Below, one piece after another: positions 31,283-38,585 of a stretch of DNA of 50,242 bases (position 1 is the stretch's first letter; every line of letters begins with the position of its first letter). This DNA is from Bacteroidales bacterium (GTDB taxonomy: Bacteria > Bacteroidota > Bacteroidia > Bacteroidales > Muribaculaceae), in the NCBI GenBank assembly GCA_004557825.1, contig SFFL01000013.1:1-50242 (forward strand). Direction: 5' to 3'. The position numbers and the translations under genes were made by a program. The notes beneath the pieces are model-generated. The model did no database searches and was not told the DNA's origin. It saw only the letters and a program-made list of their open reading frames with translations.

Positions 31283-32830
31283 ATGCAGATATTCCTTATG
31301 CCAACCGCCAACGACAAACGTATTGCCCGCAACACGGCCTATCTTTATGGCCGGATGCTGCTCACTATGTTCGTATCGCTCTACACATCGCGCGTGGTGC
31401 TCGATGTGCTTGGGGTGAGCGACTATGGTATATATAATGTGGTGGGGGGAATAGTGATAATACTGAACTTCCTCAACGGCACAATGAGCGGCGCCACGTC
31501 GCGTTTCCTGAGTTTTGAGCTGGGAAAGGGAGATGATGTTGCGCTCCGGAAGATTTTCTCGGCAGCTATTACGGTGCATGCCTTGCTTGCCATCATTCTC
31601 CTGATACTTGCCGAAACTGTGGGACTGTGGTATGTCAATACAAATCTGGTAATTGCCCCCGAGAGGATGGCGGCCACCAACTGGACGTATCAGTTTTCTG
31701 TCTTGGCCGCGGTGCTGACAGTGATGCAGATGCCCTTTGTGGGGTCAATAATGGCGCACGAGGCGATGGGCTACTATGCTGTGGTGGCGATTGTGAATGT
31801 GCTGCTGAAGCTGGCTGTGGTGCTGGCGCTGCTCTTTCTGCCCACGGCCGACAATCTGATTGCATACGCCGCGCTGATTCTTGTGGCGAGCGCTGTGGTG
31901 GCGTTTATGTATATGGCCTACTGCCGCAGGCACTATGCTGAGTGCCGCTGGTCGCTGCACAATGATAAGACAAGTGTGCGCCGGCTGCTGTCGTTCTGCT
32001 CCTGGGATGTGTTCGGTAATCTCTGCTTTACGATGCGCGCACAGGGAATGTTGGTAGTGCTCAACAGGTTCGGCGGCACGGTGCTCAACGCTGCCGGAGG
32101 TCTGTGTGCCACGGTATCGTCGGTAGTCGGCGGTTTTGCCGGGTCGATTATTACTGCTTTCCGCCCGCAGATTATCCAGCAATATGCGCGGGCCGACTAT
32201 CGGTATATGCTGCAATTGCTCGACAACTGTGCGCGGTATTCGTTGTTGCTGTTGGGGCTGATGGTGACTCCGATGATTCTTTGCATAGATACGCTGCTGG
32301 GCATCTGGCTGGTGGATATCCCTCCATACACCGCCGTTTTCTGCCGCCTTGCGCTGATAGCGGTATATGGCGAACTGCTCAACACGGTGCTTGCCGTGGG
32401 TATTCACGCCACGGGGCGTGTGGCCCGCATCAGCTTCATATCAGGATCGCTGTATCTGCTTGAACTGCCTATGATGTGGCTGCTGCTAAGATGGAGCGAG
32501 AATCCGCCGGTGATATACTGCGTACATATCGTTATGGTGTTTGTGATAGTATATGTTAACTCGCTGATTCTGAATGTGCAGCTTCCTTCCTTCGGAATGT
32601 GCCGGTTCTGGTGGCGCGGAGTGGCGGTGCCGATGGCCATCAACTTAGTATGTTTTGCCGTGACATTCTTCCTGACTCCGCGCGGCGGCAATGGTTTGCT
32701 GATTCTTGTTGAATGCACAGCCTTGTCGGCGGTGCTCCTTGGCGCGTTGAGCTGGATGTTTGCAATTGACGGTGAGATGCGTCGGCTCATCATTGAGAAG
32801 GTCAGGCAGAAGTTTCACAAATCAATTTAG
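31283..32830 (+). CDS. Polysaccharide flippase (Wzx/MATE-like)
   Basis: Inner-membrane transporter of 515 residues with about 12-14 hydrophobic helices. Near the N-terminus it has AYLYGRMLLTMFVSLYTSRVVLDVLGVSDYGIYNVVGG and GATSRFLSFELGKGD, a signature of the lipid-linked oligosaccharide flippases common in Bacteroides capsule and LPS loci. It is followed after 20 nt by a glycosyltransferase in the same direction, so the pair probably exports a surface glycan. An alternative start is the Met at residue 6. Confidence 0.85.
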   Translation: MQIFLMPTANDKRIARNTAYLYGRMLLTMFVSLYTSRVVLDVLGVSDYGIYNVVGGIVIILNFLNGTMSGATSRFLSFELGKGDDVALRKIFSAAITVHALLAIILLILAETVGLWYVNTNLVIAPERMAATNWTYQFSVLAAVLTVMQMPFVGSIMAHEAMGYYAVVAIVNVLLKLAVVLALLFLPTADNLIAYAALILVASAVVAFMYMAYCRRHYAECRWSLHNDKTSVRRLLSFCSWDVFGNLCFTMRAQGMLVVLNRFGGTVLNAAGGLCATVSSVVGGFAGSIITAFRPQIIQQYARADYRYMLQLLDNCARYSLLLLGLMVTPMILCIDTLLGIWLVDIPPYTAVFCRLALIAVYGELLNTVLAVGIHATGRVARISFISGSLYLLELPMMWLLLRWSENPPVIYCVHIVMVFVIVYVNSLILNVQLPSFGMCRFWWRGVAVPMAINLVCFAVTFFLTPRGGNGLLILVECTALSAVLLGALSWMFAIDGEMRRLIIEKVRQKFHKSI

Positions 32831-32850
32831 TTATTAAGATAGCTGGTGCT

Positions 32851-34080
32851 ATGAAAAAGATACTTTTCTCTTTCCTGAAAATGAATACTGCCGGCACTGA
32901 GAAATCGCTGCTGGAGATTCTGCGCCGCCTTGGCGACAGGTATGAGATTCATTTGGCTGTGGCCATCCCGGGAGGCACCGGAGAAAAGATATTCCCCGAG
33001 AATGTGCAAATCCACCATATCAAGGGGTTCAGCAGGAATGTGGCTCTGATAATGGAGCCCAAGAAGGAGATTCCGCGCCGGTTGCTGACACTGCGTTGGC
33101 GCAGCGGTATTCCGGCGGCATACCACTATCTGCGGTCGGTGATGAATGGTTCGCTTGCCGAGTATGCGGCGTGGCTGCTTCGCGAGGACCGTGCCGGAGG
33201 GCGCAACGCCAATCCGGCGCTCGACGGGGAGTTTGACCTGTCGGTAGATTTTACCGGCCCTCCAGGAGAATATCTGGAGTATTATGCCACGAACCACATC
33301 AAGGCCAAACGGTATGCGTCGTTTATTCATTTCGACCTCGACTGGGTGCCTTTACGGCAGAAAACATCTGAAATGGTGTATGATAAGTGCGATGGTGTGT
33401 TCTGTGTGTCGGAACTTGCGCTTGACCAATTCCGCGAGCGTTTTCCGAAGTATGCGCATAAGGGTCACGTGCTCCACAATTTCACTGATAACAAGCTGAT
33501 TATCGAGAAAGCGCAGGAGTCTAATTCCGGCTATGCACCGGTAGAGGGCGCGCTGAACATAGTGTCGGTGGGGCGCTTGACGTATCATAAGGGAGTTGAA
33601 TACGCGCTGTATGCGTTGAAGGCTTTGGCCGACGATGGGGTGGATGCCCACTGGCATTTCGTAGGAGGTGTGGTGGAGTATGGTTCGGGTAAGAATCCCT
33701 ACCTTTTGCTTGCCGAGCAACTCGGCGTGGCCGACCGGGCGCATTTCACGTCGGCTGAGGTGAAGAATCCTTATCCTTATATACTGGGTGCCGACGTGTA
33801 TGTGCAGCTGTCGCGATCTGAGGGGTACGGCATTGCGATGGCCGAGGCGTGCATACTGGGCACACCGATTGTGGCCACGAATGCCGGCGCCGCACAGTCG
33901 CTGCTCGATCGCCCCAACGGCATCCTTCTGCCGGCGCTGAAGAAAACAACCCGCCCGGAAGATGTAGCCCCCTCCATAGCAGCTGCCATCCGCCGGGCCG
34001 CCACGCTCCCGCGCCAGGCTCCTTCGCTGACTCCGCTCACCCCCCTCACCGAGCTGCAGCCCTTCCTCGACCTGCTGTGA
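32851..34080 (+). CDS. GT4-family glycosyltransferase
   Basis: Cytoplasmic GT-B glycosyltransferase, 409 residues. The N-terminal segment MKKILFSFLKMNTAGTEKSLLEIL is typical of capsule and LPS glycosyltransferases. The C-terminal half has SVGRLTYHKGVEYAL (about residue 235) and RSEGYGIAMAEACILGTPIVATNAGA (about 322-347) with the E-x7-E motif (E324, E332) that binds the nucleotide sugar. Donor and acceptor are unknown. It is co-directional with the flippase 20 nt upstream; the C-terminus is Pro/Thr/Leu-rich. Confidence 0.88.
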   Translation: MKKILFSFLKMNTAGTEKSLLEILRRLGDRYEIHLAVAIPGGTGEKIFPENVQIHHIKGFSRNVALIMEPKKEIPRRLLTLRWRSGIPAAYHYLRSVMNGSLAEYAAWLLREDRAGGRNANPALDGEFDLSVDFTGPPGEYLEYYATNHIKAKRYASFIHFDLDWVPLRQKTSEMVYDKCDGVFCVSELALDQFRERFPKYAHKGHVLHNFTDNKLIIEKAQESNSGYAPVEGALNIVSVGRLTYHKGVEYALYALKALADDGVDAHWHFVGGVVEYGSGKNPYLLLAEQLGVADRAHFTSAEVKNPYPYILGADVYVQLSRSEGYGIAMAEACILGTPIVATNAGAAQSLLDRPNGILLPALKKTTRPEDVAPSIAAAIRRAATLPRQAPSLTPLTPLTELQPFLDLL

Positions 34081-34115
34081 CCGCAGCCCATCCGCAGGAG
34101 ACAGCGGAATAGATA

Positions 34116-34145
34116 CAAAAAAAGTCACCGGGGAGCCGGTGACTT
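34116..34145 (-). terminator. Terminator of the tRNA-Arg transcript
   Basis: AAGTCACCGG (34122-34131) and CCGGTGACTT (34136-34145) form a 10-bp stem with loop GGAG. On the minus strand the stem runs into TTTTTTTG, a strong U tract. It lies just past the 3' end of the second tRNA and may also serve the converging glycosyltransferase gene. Confidence 0.85.
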
Positions 34146-34150
34146 GGTGG

Positions 34151-34224
34151 TGATTCGCACAGGATTCAAACCTGTAACCTTCTGATCCGTAGTCAGATGC
34201 TCTATTCAGTTGAGCTAGCGAACC
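34151..34224 (-). tRNA. tRNA-Arg(ACG), distal copy
   Basis: The minus-strand sequence folds as a full cloverleaf: acceptor GGTTCGC with GCGAATC, D arm AGCTCAACTGAATAGAGC, anticodon stem TCTGA/TCAGA with loop CTACGGA (anticodon ACG), and T arm ACAGGTTTGAATCCTGT. The discriminator is A, and the next three bases on the minus strand are CCA (34150-34148), so this copy encodes its CCA end. ACG is normally edited to ICG, reading CGU, CGC and CGA. Confidence 0.95.
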
Positions 34225-34282
34225 ATCTTCTTTTTTCTAAGCCTTCAGCACCGGATGGTGCGGCAGAAAGTAGGCTTTTGAG

Positions 34283-34356
34283 TGATTCGCACAGGATTCA
34301 AACCTGTAACCTTCTGATCCGTAGTCAGATGCTCTATTCAGTTGAGCTAGCGAACC
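34283..34356 (-). tRNA. tRNA-Arg(ACG), proximal copy
   Basis: The same 74-nt sequence and cloverleaf as the downstream copy, 58 bp away. After the discriminator A the minus strand reads CTC instead of CCA, so this copy needs CCA addition by tRNA nucleotidyltransferase. It lies just behind a clear promoter, so both copies are probably cut from one transcript. Confidence 0.95.
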
Positions 34357-34382
34357 AACGATTATTATCGCTTTTGCGACTG

Positions 34383-34414
34383 CAAAGTTACAATCATTTT
34401 TTGAATCGTGCAAG
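34383..34414 (-). promoter_or_regulatory. Promoter of the tRNA-Arg pair
   Basis: CTTG at 34414-34411, a 20-nt spacer, then TAACTTTG at 34390-34383 on the minus strand, about 26 nt before the first tRNA. Confidence 0.7.
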
Positions 34415-34510
34415 CTTTTTCGTGGGAATTTTGCGAGAAATTTTAAAATTCGTGGTGGAAAATGCTGCGAAATTGAATGAGAGCGGCTGATTTTCGCTTC
34501 AGGCTACCTG

Positions 34511-34812
34511 CCATCGGGGTGCGGCCGCGATGTATCGCGCCCCTACAGCCGGAGCGCCAATAATGTAATGTACTCGGTGCATTGCCAACAGGGTGCGTCG
34601 GCGTGTTGTGGGGGCCGGCGTAGCTGGCCAAGAGGGTAGCCTGGGGTTTGCAGCGCTCTGCGCAGCTGCACCCCTGGCTACACTGACGGCTGGCTATGCC
34701 AGCCCCCATAGGCCATACGAGCGCATCACCGGTCCAACGTGTTATGCGCCAATTATCAAAGTGCGCACGTATTAGACCTACACATTTTATGCCAGCCCCC
34801 AATAGTGCGCAC
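34511..34812. repeat. Cluster of nested palindromes (REP-like)
   Basis: An imperfect nested hairpin of about 100 bp has outer arms at 34609-34629 and 34688-34708 (both 21 nt, sharing TGGGGGC and GCC ends). Its inner arms start at 34636 (GTAGCCTGGGG) and end at 34681 (CCCCTGGCTAC), with the centre CTGCGCAG. A partial third copy of the outer arm (TATGCCAGCCCCCA) is at 34789-34801, flanked by GTGCGCAC at 34761-34768 and 34805-34812. A smaller hairpin, CGCGAT-GT-ATCGCG, is at 34526-34539. Sequence of this kind resembles dispersed intergenic repeats I associate with Bacteroidales genomes. Confidence 0.75.
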
Positions 34813-34831
34813 GCGCCAGCGCCTCTTTGGG

Positions 34832-34869
34832 ATGGCTGAATCAGTGCTAAATGGCTGAATCAGCTGTAA
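34832..34869. repeat. 19-bp tandem duplication after rprY
   Basis: ATGGCTGAATCAG at 34832-34844 and 34851-34863, with similar flanks (GTGCTAA and CTGTAAA), giving a 19-bp unit in two copies. It ends about 15 nt from the rprY stop codon. Confidence 0.75.
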
Positions 34870-34884
34870 ATTGGTGGCGGGGTA

Positions 34885-35592
34885 TCAGGCGTTTTCCTTG
34901 ACCTCGGGGGCAATGAGTTTGTAGCCCTTGCCGTGGATGTTGATGATTTCGATGGAGGGGTCATCCTTGAGGTGCTTGCGCAGCTTGGTGATGTAGACGT
35001 CCATCGAACGGGCGTTGAAGTAGTTATCGTCAATCCAGATGGTCTTCAGAGCATAGTTGCGTTCCAGAATCTCATTGATGTGGGCGCAGAGCAGGCTGAG
35101 AAGTTCCGACTCTTTGGTGGTGAGTTTGGTGACTTTGTCGCCGATCATCAGCACCTGTTTCTGAGTGTCGAAGGTGAATTTGCCGATTTTGTACATAGTG
35201 ACTTCCTTTCCCTTCTTACCGCGAACACGGCGGAGAATAGCTTCGATACGGAAGACAAGTTCCTCCATCGAGAAAGGTTTGGTGATATAGTCGTCGGCTC
35301 CGATTTTGAAGCCTTCGAGAATGTCCTCCTTAATAGTCTTGGCGGTGAGGAAAATGATGGGCACTTCCGAGTTGACGGCGCGGATTTCCTGTGCCAGGGT
35401 GAAGCCGTCTTTTTTCGGCATCATCACATCGAGCACGCAAATATCGTATTTGCCTTTGAGGAAAGCGCGATAGCCGGCTTCGCCGTCGGCATAGAGGTCG
35501 GCATTGAACCCCTTTGCCTGCAGGTATTCGCGAAGCAGCATGCCAAGATTTTCATCATCCTCGCAAAGGAGGATTCGCATACGATCGTCCAT
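34885..35592 (-). CDS. rprY: OmpR-family response regulator, RprY-like
   Basis: A 235-residue two-component response regulator. The receiver domain (about residues 4-120) has the acidic pair E11-D12/D13, phospho-acceptor D55 in VLDVMMPKKDG and Lys in FLTAK. The C-terminal winged-helix DNA-binding domain (about 135-230) carries LTTKESELLSLLCAHINEIL and RSMDVYITKLRKHL. The sequence is very close to what I recall of RprY from Bacteroides, a regulator linked to stress and membrane physiology. It lies 74 nt downstream of its histidine kinase. Confidence 0.88.
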   Translation of the reverse strand: MDDRMRILLCEDDENLGMLLREYLQAKGFNADLYADGEAGYRAFLKGKYDICVLDVMMPKKDGFTLAQEIRAVNSEVPIIFLTAKTIKEDILEGFKIGADDYITKPFSMEELVFRIEAILRRVRGKKGKEVTMYKIGKFTFDTQKQVLMIGDKVTKLTTKESELLSLLCAHINEILERNYALKTIWIDDNYFNARSMDVYITKLRKHLKDDPSIEIINIHGKGYKLIAPEVKENA

Positions 35593-35665
35593 AGTGTGAA
35601 AGTTTTTTTATTATATTTATATAAAATTTTAACTATGTGAATTGTTCACTGAGGAGCAGTATTTC

Positions 35666-37243
35666 TTATGATTTTTCCTCGGTGAGCGGTTTTTCCGGGT
35701 CGGCTTCTTCGTCGGAGGAGAGCAGCGGCAGTGTGATGATAAACCGTGTGCCTTTGCCGAATTCGCTTTCTGCGGCGATTGTGCCTCCCATCAGTCCTAT
35801 CATTTTGTTCACGTAGGCCAGGCCGAGGCCGAAGCCCTTCACGTCGTGACGGTTGCCGGTGGAAACTCTATAGAATTTTTCAAAGATTTTCTTGAGATCC
35901 TCCTTCTTTATGCCGATACCGTTATCGGAGATTTCGATGCGGAGCTTGTTGCCAGGGATATTGGCGGTGGTGATTTTCAGATCGAGAGGCCGCTGATCGT
36001 TGCGATACTTCACGGCGTTGTCGAGAAGATTGAAAATCACGTTGGTGAAGTGCATTTCGTCGATGTTGACTATGGCATCCTCGGCGGCAAAATCAGCCGA
36101 GATATGTCCGCCATATTTCTCCACTTTCAGCCGGAATGTGCTCACGACATTGGAAATCAGAGCGTTTGCATCGACATCTTGCATACGCAGAGTACCCTTT
36201 TTCTTGTCGAACATCGACATCTGCAGCACTTTCTCCACCTGGAAGCGCAGACGCTTCGTCTCGTCGTTGATTACGGTGGAAATATGCTGGAGCATCGTGG
36301 GGGATTTGCGCACGGATGGGTCGTTGAGCATCTGCGCCGCCAGCGAGATGGTGGAAATCGGCGTCTTGAATTCGTGCGTCATATTGTTTATGAAGTCGTT
36401 CTTCATCTCGGTGATCTTCTTCTGGCGGAAAGCGAGAATAATCGTGTAGAGGAACACGATAAGCAGGATGAATGTGAAGAGAAACGACGGTATCATAAAC
36501 TTCAGAGAACTAAGGATATACTTGTTCTTTGAAGGGAAGTAGACTTTCAGATAGTTCTTCTTCGCAGGGGGGTCGTTGTGGAAAAGCGACTGCACGAAGA
36601 CCGAGTTCTCCACATTGGCGGGATTGCTGTTGGAGAATCCGCCCGAACTGTAGTAGACGTGGCCGTTGCGGCTGACCACGGCAAATTCAAACGGAAGGTC
36701 GAGACCATTGTTGGCCAACTCTTTCTGCAGATACTGACGCAGGGCTACCGAGTCGGCTCTCTCCTTAATGGGGCGGTCGGCGGCCTTGTTCATAATGTTG
36801 ATAATCACGTCGTCGATAATACCCTTCTGGTAGAGGTATTGTCCCTGCAGCTCCTGACGCATAGAGTTGTAGCTGTCGCGGATGCTGCTGTTGTCGCTCT
36901 GCAGCTTGTAAATCTTGTCGGCATCGGCCTTCACCGTGACGTCGCCCACAAGCCCCGAGTGGGTAGTGAACGAGTATTTCACGCCACCGAGATGGGGTGT
37001 GCCGCCATATTGGGTGTAAACCGAGGAGGACTCCACCTCGGCCACATCTTCTTCAAGGAAATATTTGGTTTCGTCCTGCTCCAGGAGCGAGGACACGGCA
37101 TACAGACTGCGGCGGACACCTTCGGCAAACTGGTCGTCGCGCATCTTCATCATACTCTCCATATACACAATCTGTATGTAGAGCAGACCTGTGAGGGTGA
37201 GGGCCATCAGCACAGTCAGCAACCATATTGTAGATTTCTTCAT
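35666..37243 (-). CDS. rprX: Sensor histidine kinase, RprX-like
   Basis: Inner-membrane kinase of the RprY partner. The start is placed at the ATG at 37243 (MKKSTIWLL): a promoter box at 37265-37272 overlaps the upstream in-frame extension. TM1 is at about residues 4-24 and TM2 near 255-280, enclosing a periplasmic sensor region of about 220 residues. The H-box INNMTHEFKTPISTISLA carries the phospho-His; N-box LLDNAVKYRN, G1 DNGIGI and G2 GFGLGLAYV form the ATPase domain. It ends in an acidic tail. rprX and rprY are transcribed together, kinase first. Confidence 0.87.
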   Translation of the reverse strand: MKKSTIWLLTVLMALTLTGLLYIQIVYMESMMKMRDDQFAEGVRRSLYAVSSLLEQDETKYFLEEDVAEVESSSVYTQYGGTPHLGGVKYSFTTHSGLVGDVTVKADADKIYKLQSDNSSIRDSYNSMRQELQGQYLYQKGIIDDVIINIMNKAADRPIKERADSVALRQYLQKELANNGLDLPFEFAVVSRNGHVYYSSGGFSNSNPANVENSVFVQSLFHNDPPAKKNYLKVYFPSKNKYILSSLKFMIPSFLFTFILLIVFLYTIILAFRQKKITEMKNDFINNMTHEFKTPISTISLAAQMLNDPSVRKSPTMLQHISTVINDETKRLRFQVEKVLQMSMFDKKKGTLRMQDVDANALISNVVSTFRLKVEKYGGHISADFAAEDAIVNIDEMHFTNVIFNLLDNAVKYRNDQRPLDLKITTANIPGNKLRIEISDNGIGIKKEDLKKIFEKFYRVSTGNRHDVKGFGLGLAYVNKMIGLMGGTIAAESEFGKGTRFIITLPLLSSDEEADPEKPLTEEKS

Positions 37244-37264
37244 CTGGGAATTAACACTTTGATT

Positions 37265-37272
37265 CAAATTTA
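37265..37272 (-). promoter_or_regulatory. -7 box of the rprXY promoter
   Basis: TAAATTTG on the minus strand, about 21 nt before the ATG at 37243. The -33 element is not obvious. It decides in favour of the shorter rprX start. Confidence 0.5.
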
Positions 37273-37349
37273 ACATTTAATCTTGGGAAATTTCACTGTA
37301 ATGCGAAATAAATGCCAATAATATCCCAAAACGTCCAATTTTGGAAGTG

Positions 37350-38585
37350 TTAAAAGTCAGAATCGAGAATTGCTTCGCGGAGAATGGCATCGGCGGTGAG
37401 CCAAAAGCGCTCGGGGATTACGAGGTTTTCTTGCTCGGGGATTACGAGGTTTTCTTGCTCGGGGATTACTGAGTTTTCCCCTTCCTTTCCGGCTTCACCA
37501 AAGCCGTTGGCGACAAGCTGACCGGCATGCACGAGCGGACGGGCATTGCTGAGGAAACGCTCTAAAAGAGGCTCACCCCAGCGGGAGGCGATTAGTGCGG
37601 TAGATAGGCCGGAGGCAGTGCGCAGCGAGGTGATGATGTAGTCGTTGAGCCGGTTGATTTCGTTTTCATCATCGACGATGAATGGGGCTTTCGGTTCTCC
37701 GGAGGAGGGTAGAAGGGAGTTGATGTATGCGCGGATGTCGATGGGATTGTAGCGGCGGGTGACGCCGTCGAAACTGTGTGCCGAGCAGCCCAGGCCAAGA
37801 TAAGGTGTGAGATTCCAGTAGGCGGAGTTGTGCTTGGCTTCCATCGATGGAAGCGCGAAATTTGATATTTCGTAGTGCCGGTAGTCGTGGGAAGCAGCTG
37901 ATTCACATAGTATACGATACATTTCCACGGCCGTGGCTTCCGATGCTTCCTGCACTTTGCCGGTGGAACGCATAGCGTAAAGACGTGTGCCTGGTTCGTA
38001 GGAGAGCAGATATGCCGAAAAGTGCGGCGGTCGGAACGAGAGAAGCGTGTCGAGCTGCCTTTCCCAGCTTTCTACCGTTTGCCCGGGCAGACCGTAAATG
38101 AGGTCGGCCGAATAATTTATGCCGCTGTCGCGAAGCACTTGAAGTGCCCTCAGAGATTCCTCAGCCGAATGCCGGCGACTCACGCTCTGCAGTTGCGGCG
38201 TGTCGAACGACTGCACTCCGATGCTGATGCGGTCGACTCCAGCCTGCCGCAATTCCACAATGCTTTGCTCGGAGATATCTTCCGGGTTTGCCTCAACGGT
38301 GAATTCCCGTATGCCTGACGGGCATCCTTCCTGCCGCAGGTGGCGTATCAGATTGAGCAACAGATGCGAAGGAAGTGCGGTGGGTGTGCCGCCGCCGATG
38401 TATATGGTGGAGAAGCCATCGCTGCCTACTTCGTGGCGACGCAGACGTAGCTCCGTGAGGAGCGCCTGGCAGTAGCGGTCGAATATCTCCTCTGTGGCAG
38501 CTTGTAGGGGCATAGAGAAAAAGTCGCAGTAGGCGCATTTGCTGCGGCAGAAAGGGATGTGTATGTACAGACCGGGGTTTACCAC
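37350..38585 (-). CDS. hemW: HemW-type radical SAM protein (coproporphyrinogen III oxidase-like)
   Basis: Radical SAM protein of 411 residues; family members act as heme chaperones rather than true HemN oxidases. The iron-sulfur motif C-x3-C-x2-C is in HIPFCRSKCAYCDFFS, followed by YIGGGTPTAL and RISIGVQSF; the HemN C-terminal domain is present. The start is GTG at 38585, overlapping the nuclease stop by 7 nt, and matches the family start VNPGLYIHIPFC. Near the C-terminus an 8-residue unit, VIPEQENL, is repeated by a 24-bp DNA duplication not expected in the family. Confidence 0.88.
   Translation of the reverse strand: MVNPGLYIHIPFCRSKCAYCDFFSMPLQAATEEIFDRYCQALLTELRLRRHEVGSDGFSTIYIGGGTPTALPSHLLLNLIRHLRQEGCPSGIREFTVEANPEDISEQSIVELRQAGVDRISIGVQSFDTPQLQSVSRRHSAEESLRALQVLRDSGINYSADLIYGLPGQTVESWERQLDTLLSFRPPHFSAYLLSYEPGTRLYAMRSTGKVQEASEATAVEMYRILCESAASHDYRHYEISNFALPSMEAKHNSAYWNLTPYLGLGCSAHSFDGVTRRYNPIDIRAYINSLLPSSGEPKAPFIVDDENEINRLNDYIITSLRTASGLSTALIASRWGEPLLERFLSNARPLVHAGQLVANGFGEAGKEGENSVIPEQENLVIPEQENLVIPERFWLTADAILREAILDSDF
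37409..37469. repeat. 24-bp tandem repeat in hemW
   Basis: Two complete copies start at 37409 and 37433, identical to each other, with a 13-bp third copy from 37457. The unit encodes the eight residues VIPEQENL on the minus strand. The identity of the copies indicates a recent duplication. Confidence 0.92.

Larger units (their letters stand above)
34415..34884. other. Gene-free region with palindromes between the tRNAs and rprY
   Basis: About 470 bp with no credible reading frame; frames seen here are interrupted or follow the palindromes. The central part (34511-34812) is packed with inverted repeats, and a 19-bp tandem duplication adjoins the rprY stop. Confidence 0.7.

Noticed and set aside
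34197..34490. A 97-residue plus-strand frame through the tRNA genes
   Set aside because: It contains the same peptide twice only because it reads across two identical tRNA genes in antisense.
34443..34802. A 119-residue frame across the palindrome cluster
   Set aside because: It follows the inverted repeats (RGAIHRGRTPM-type residues encoded by the palindromes) and has no independent coding character.
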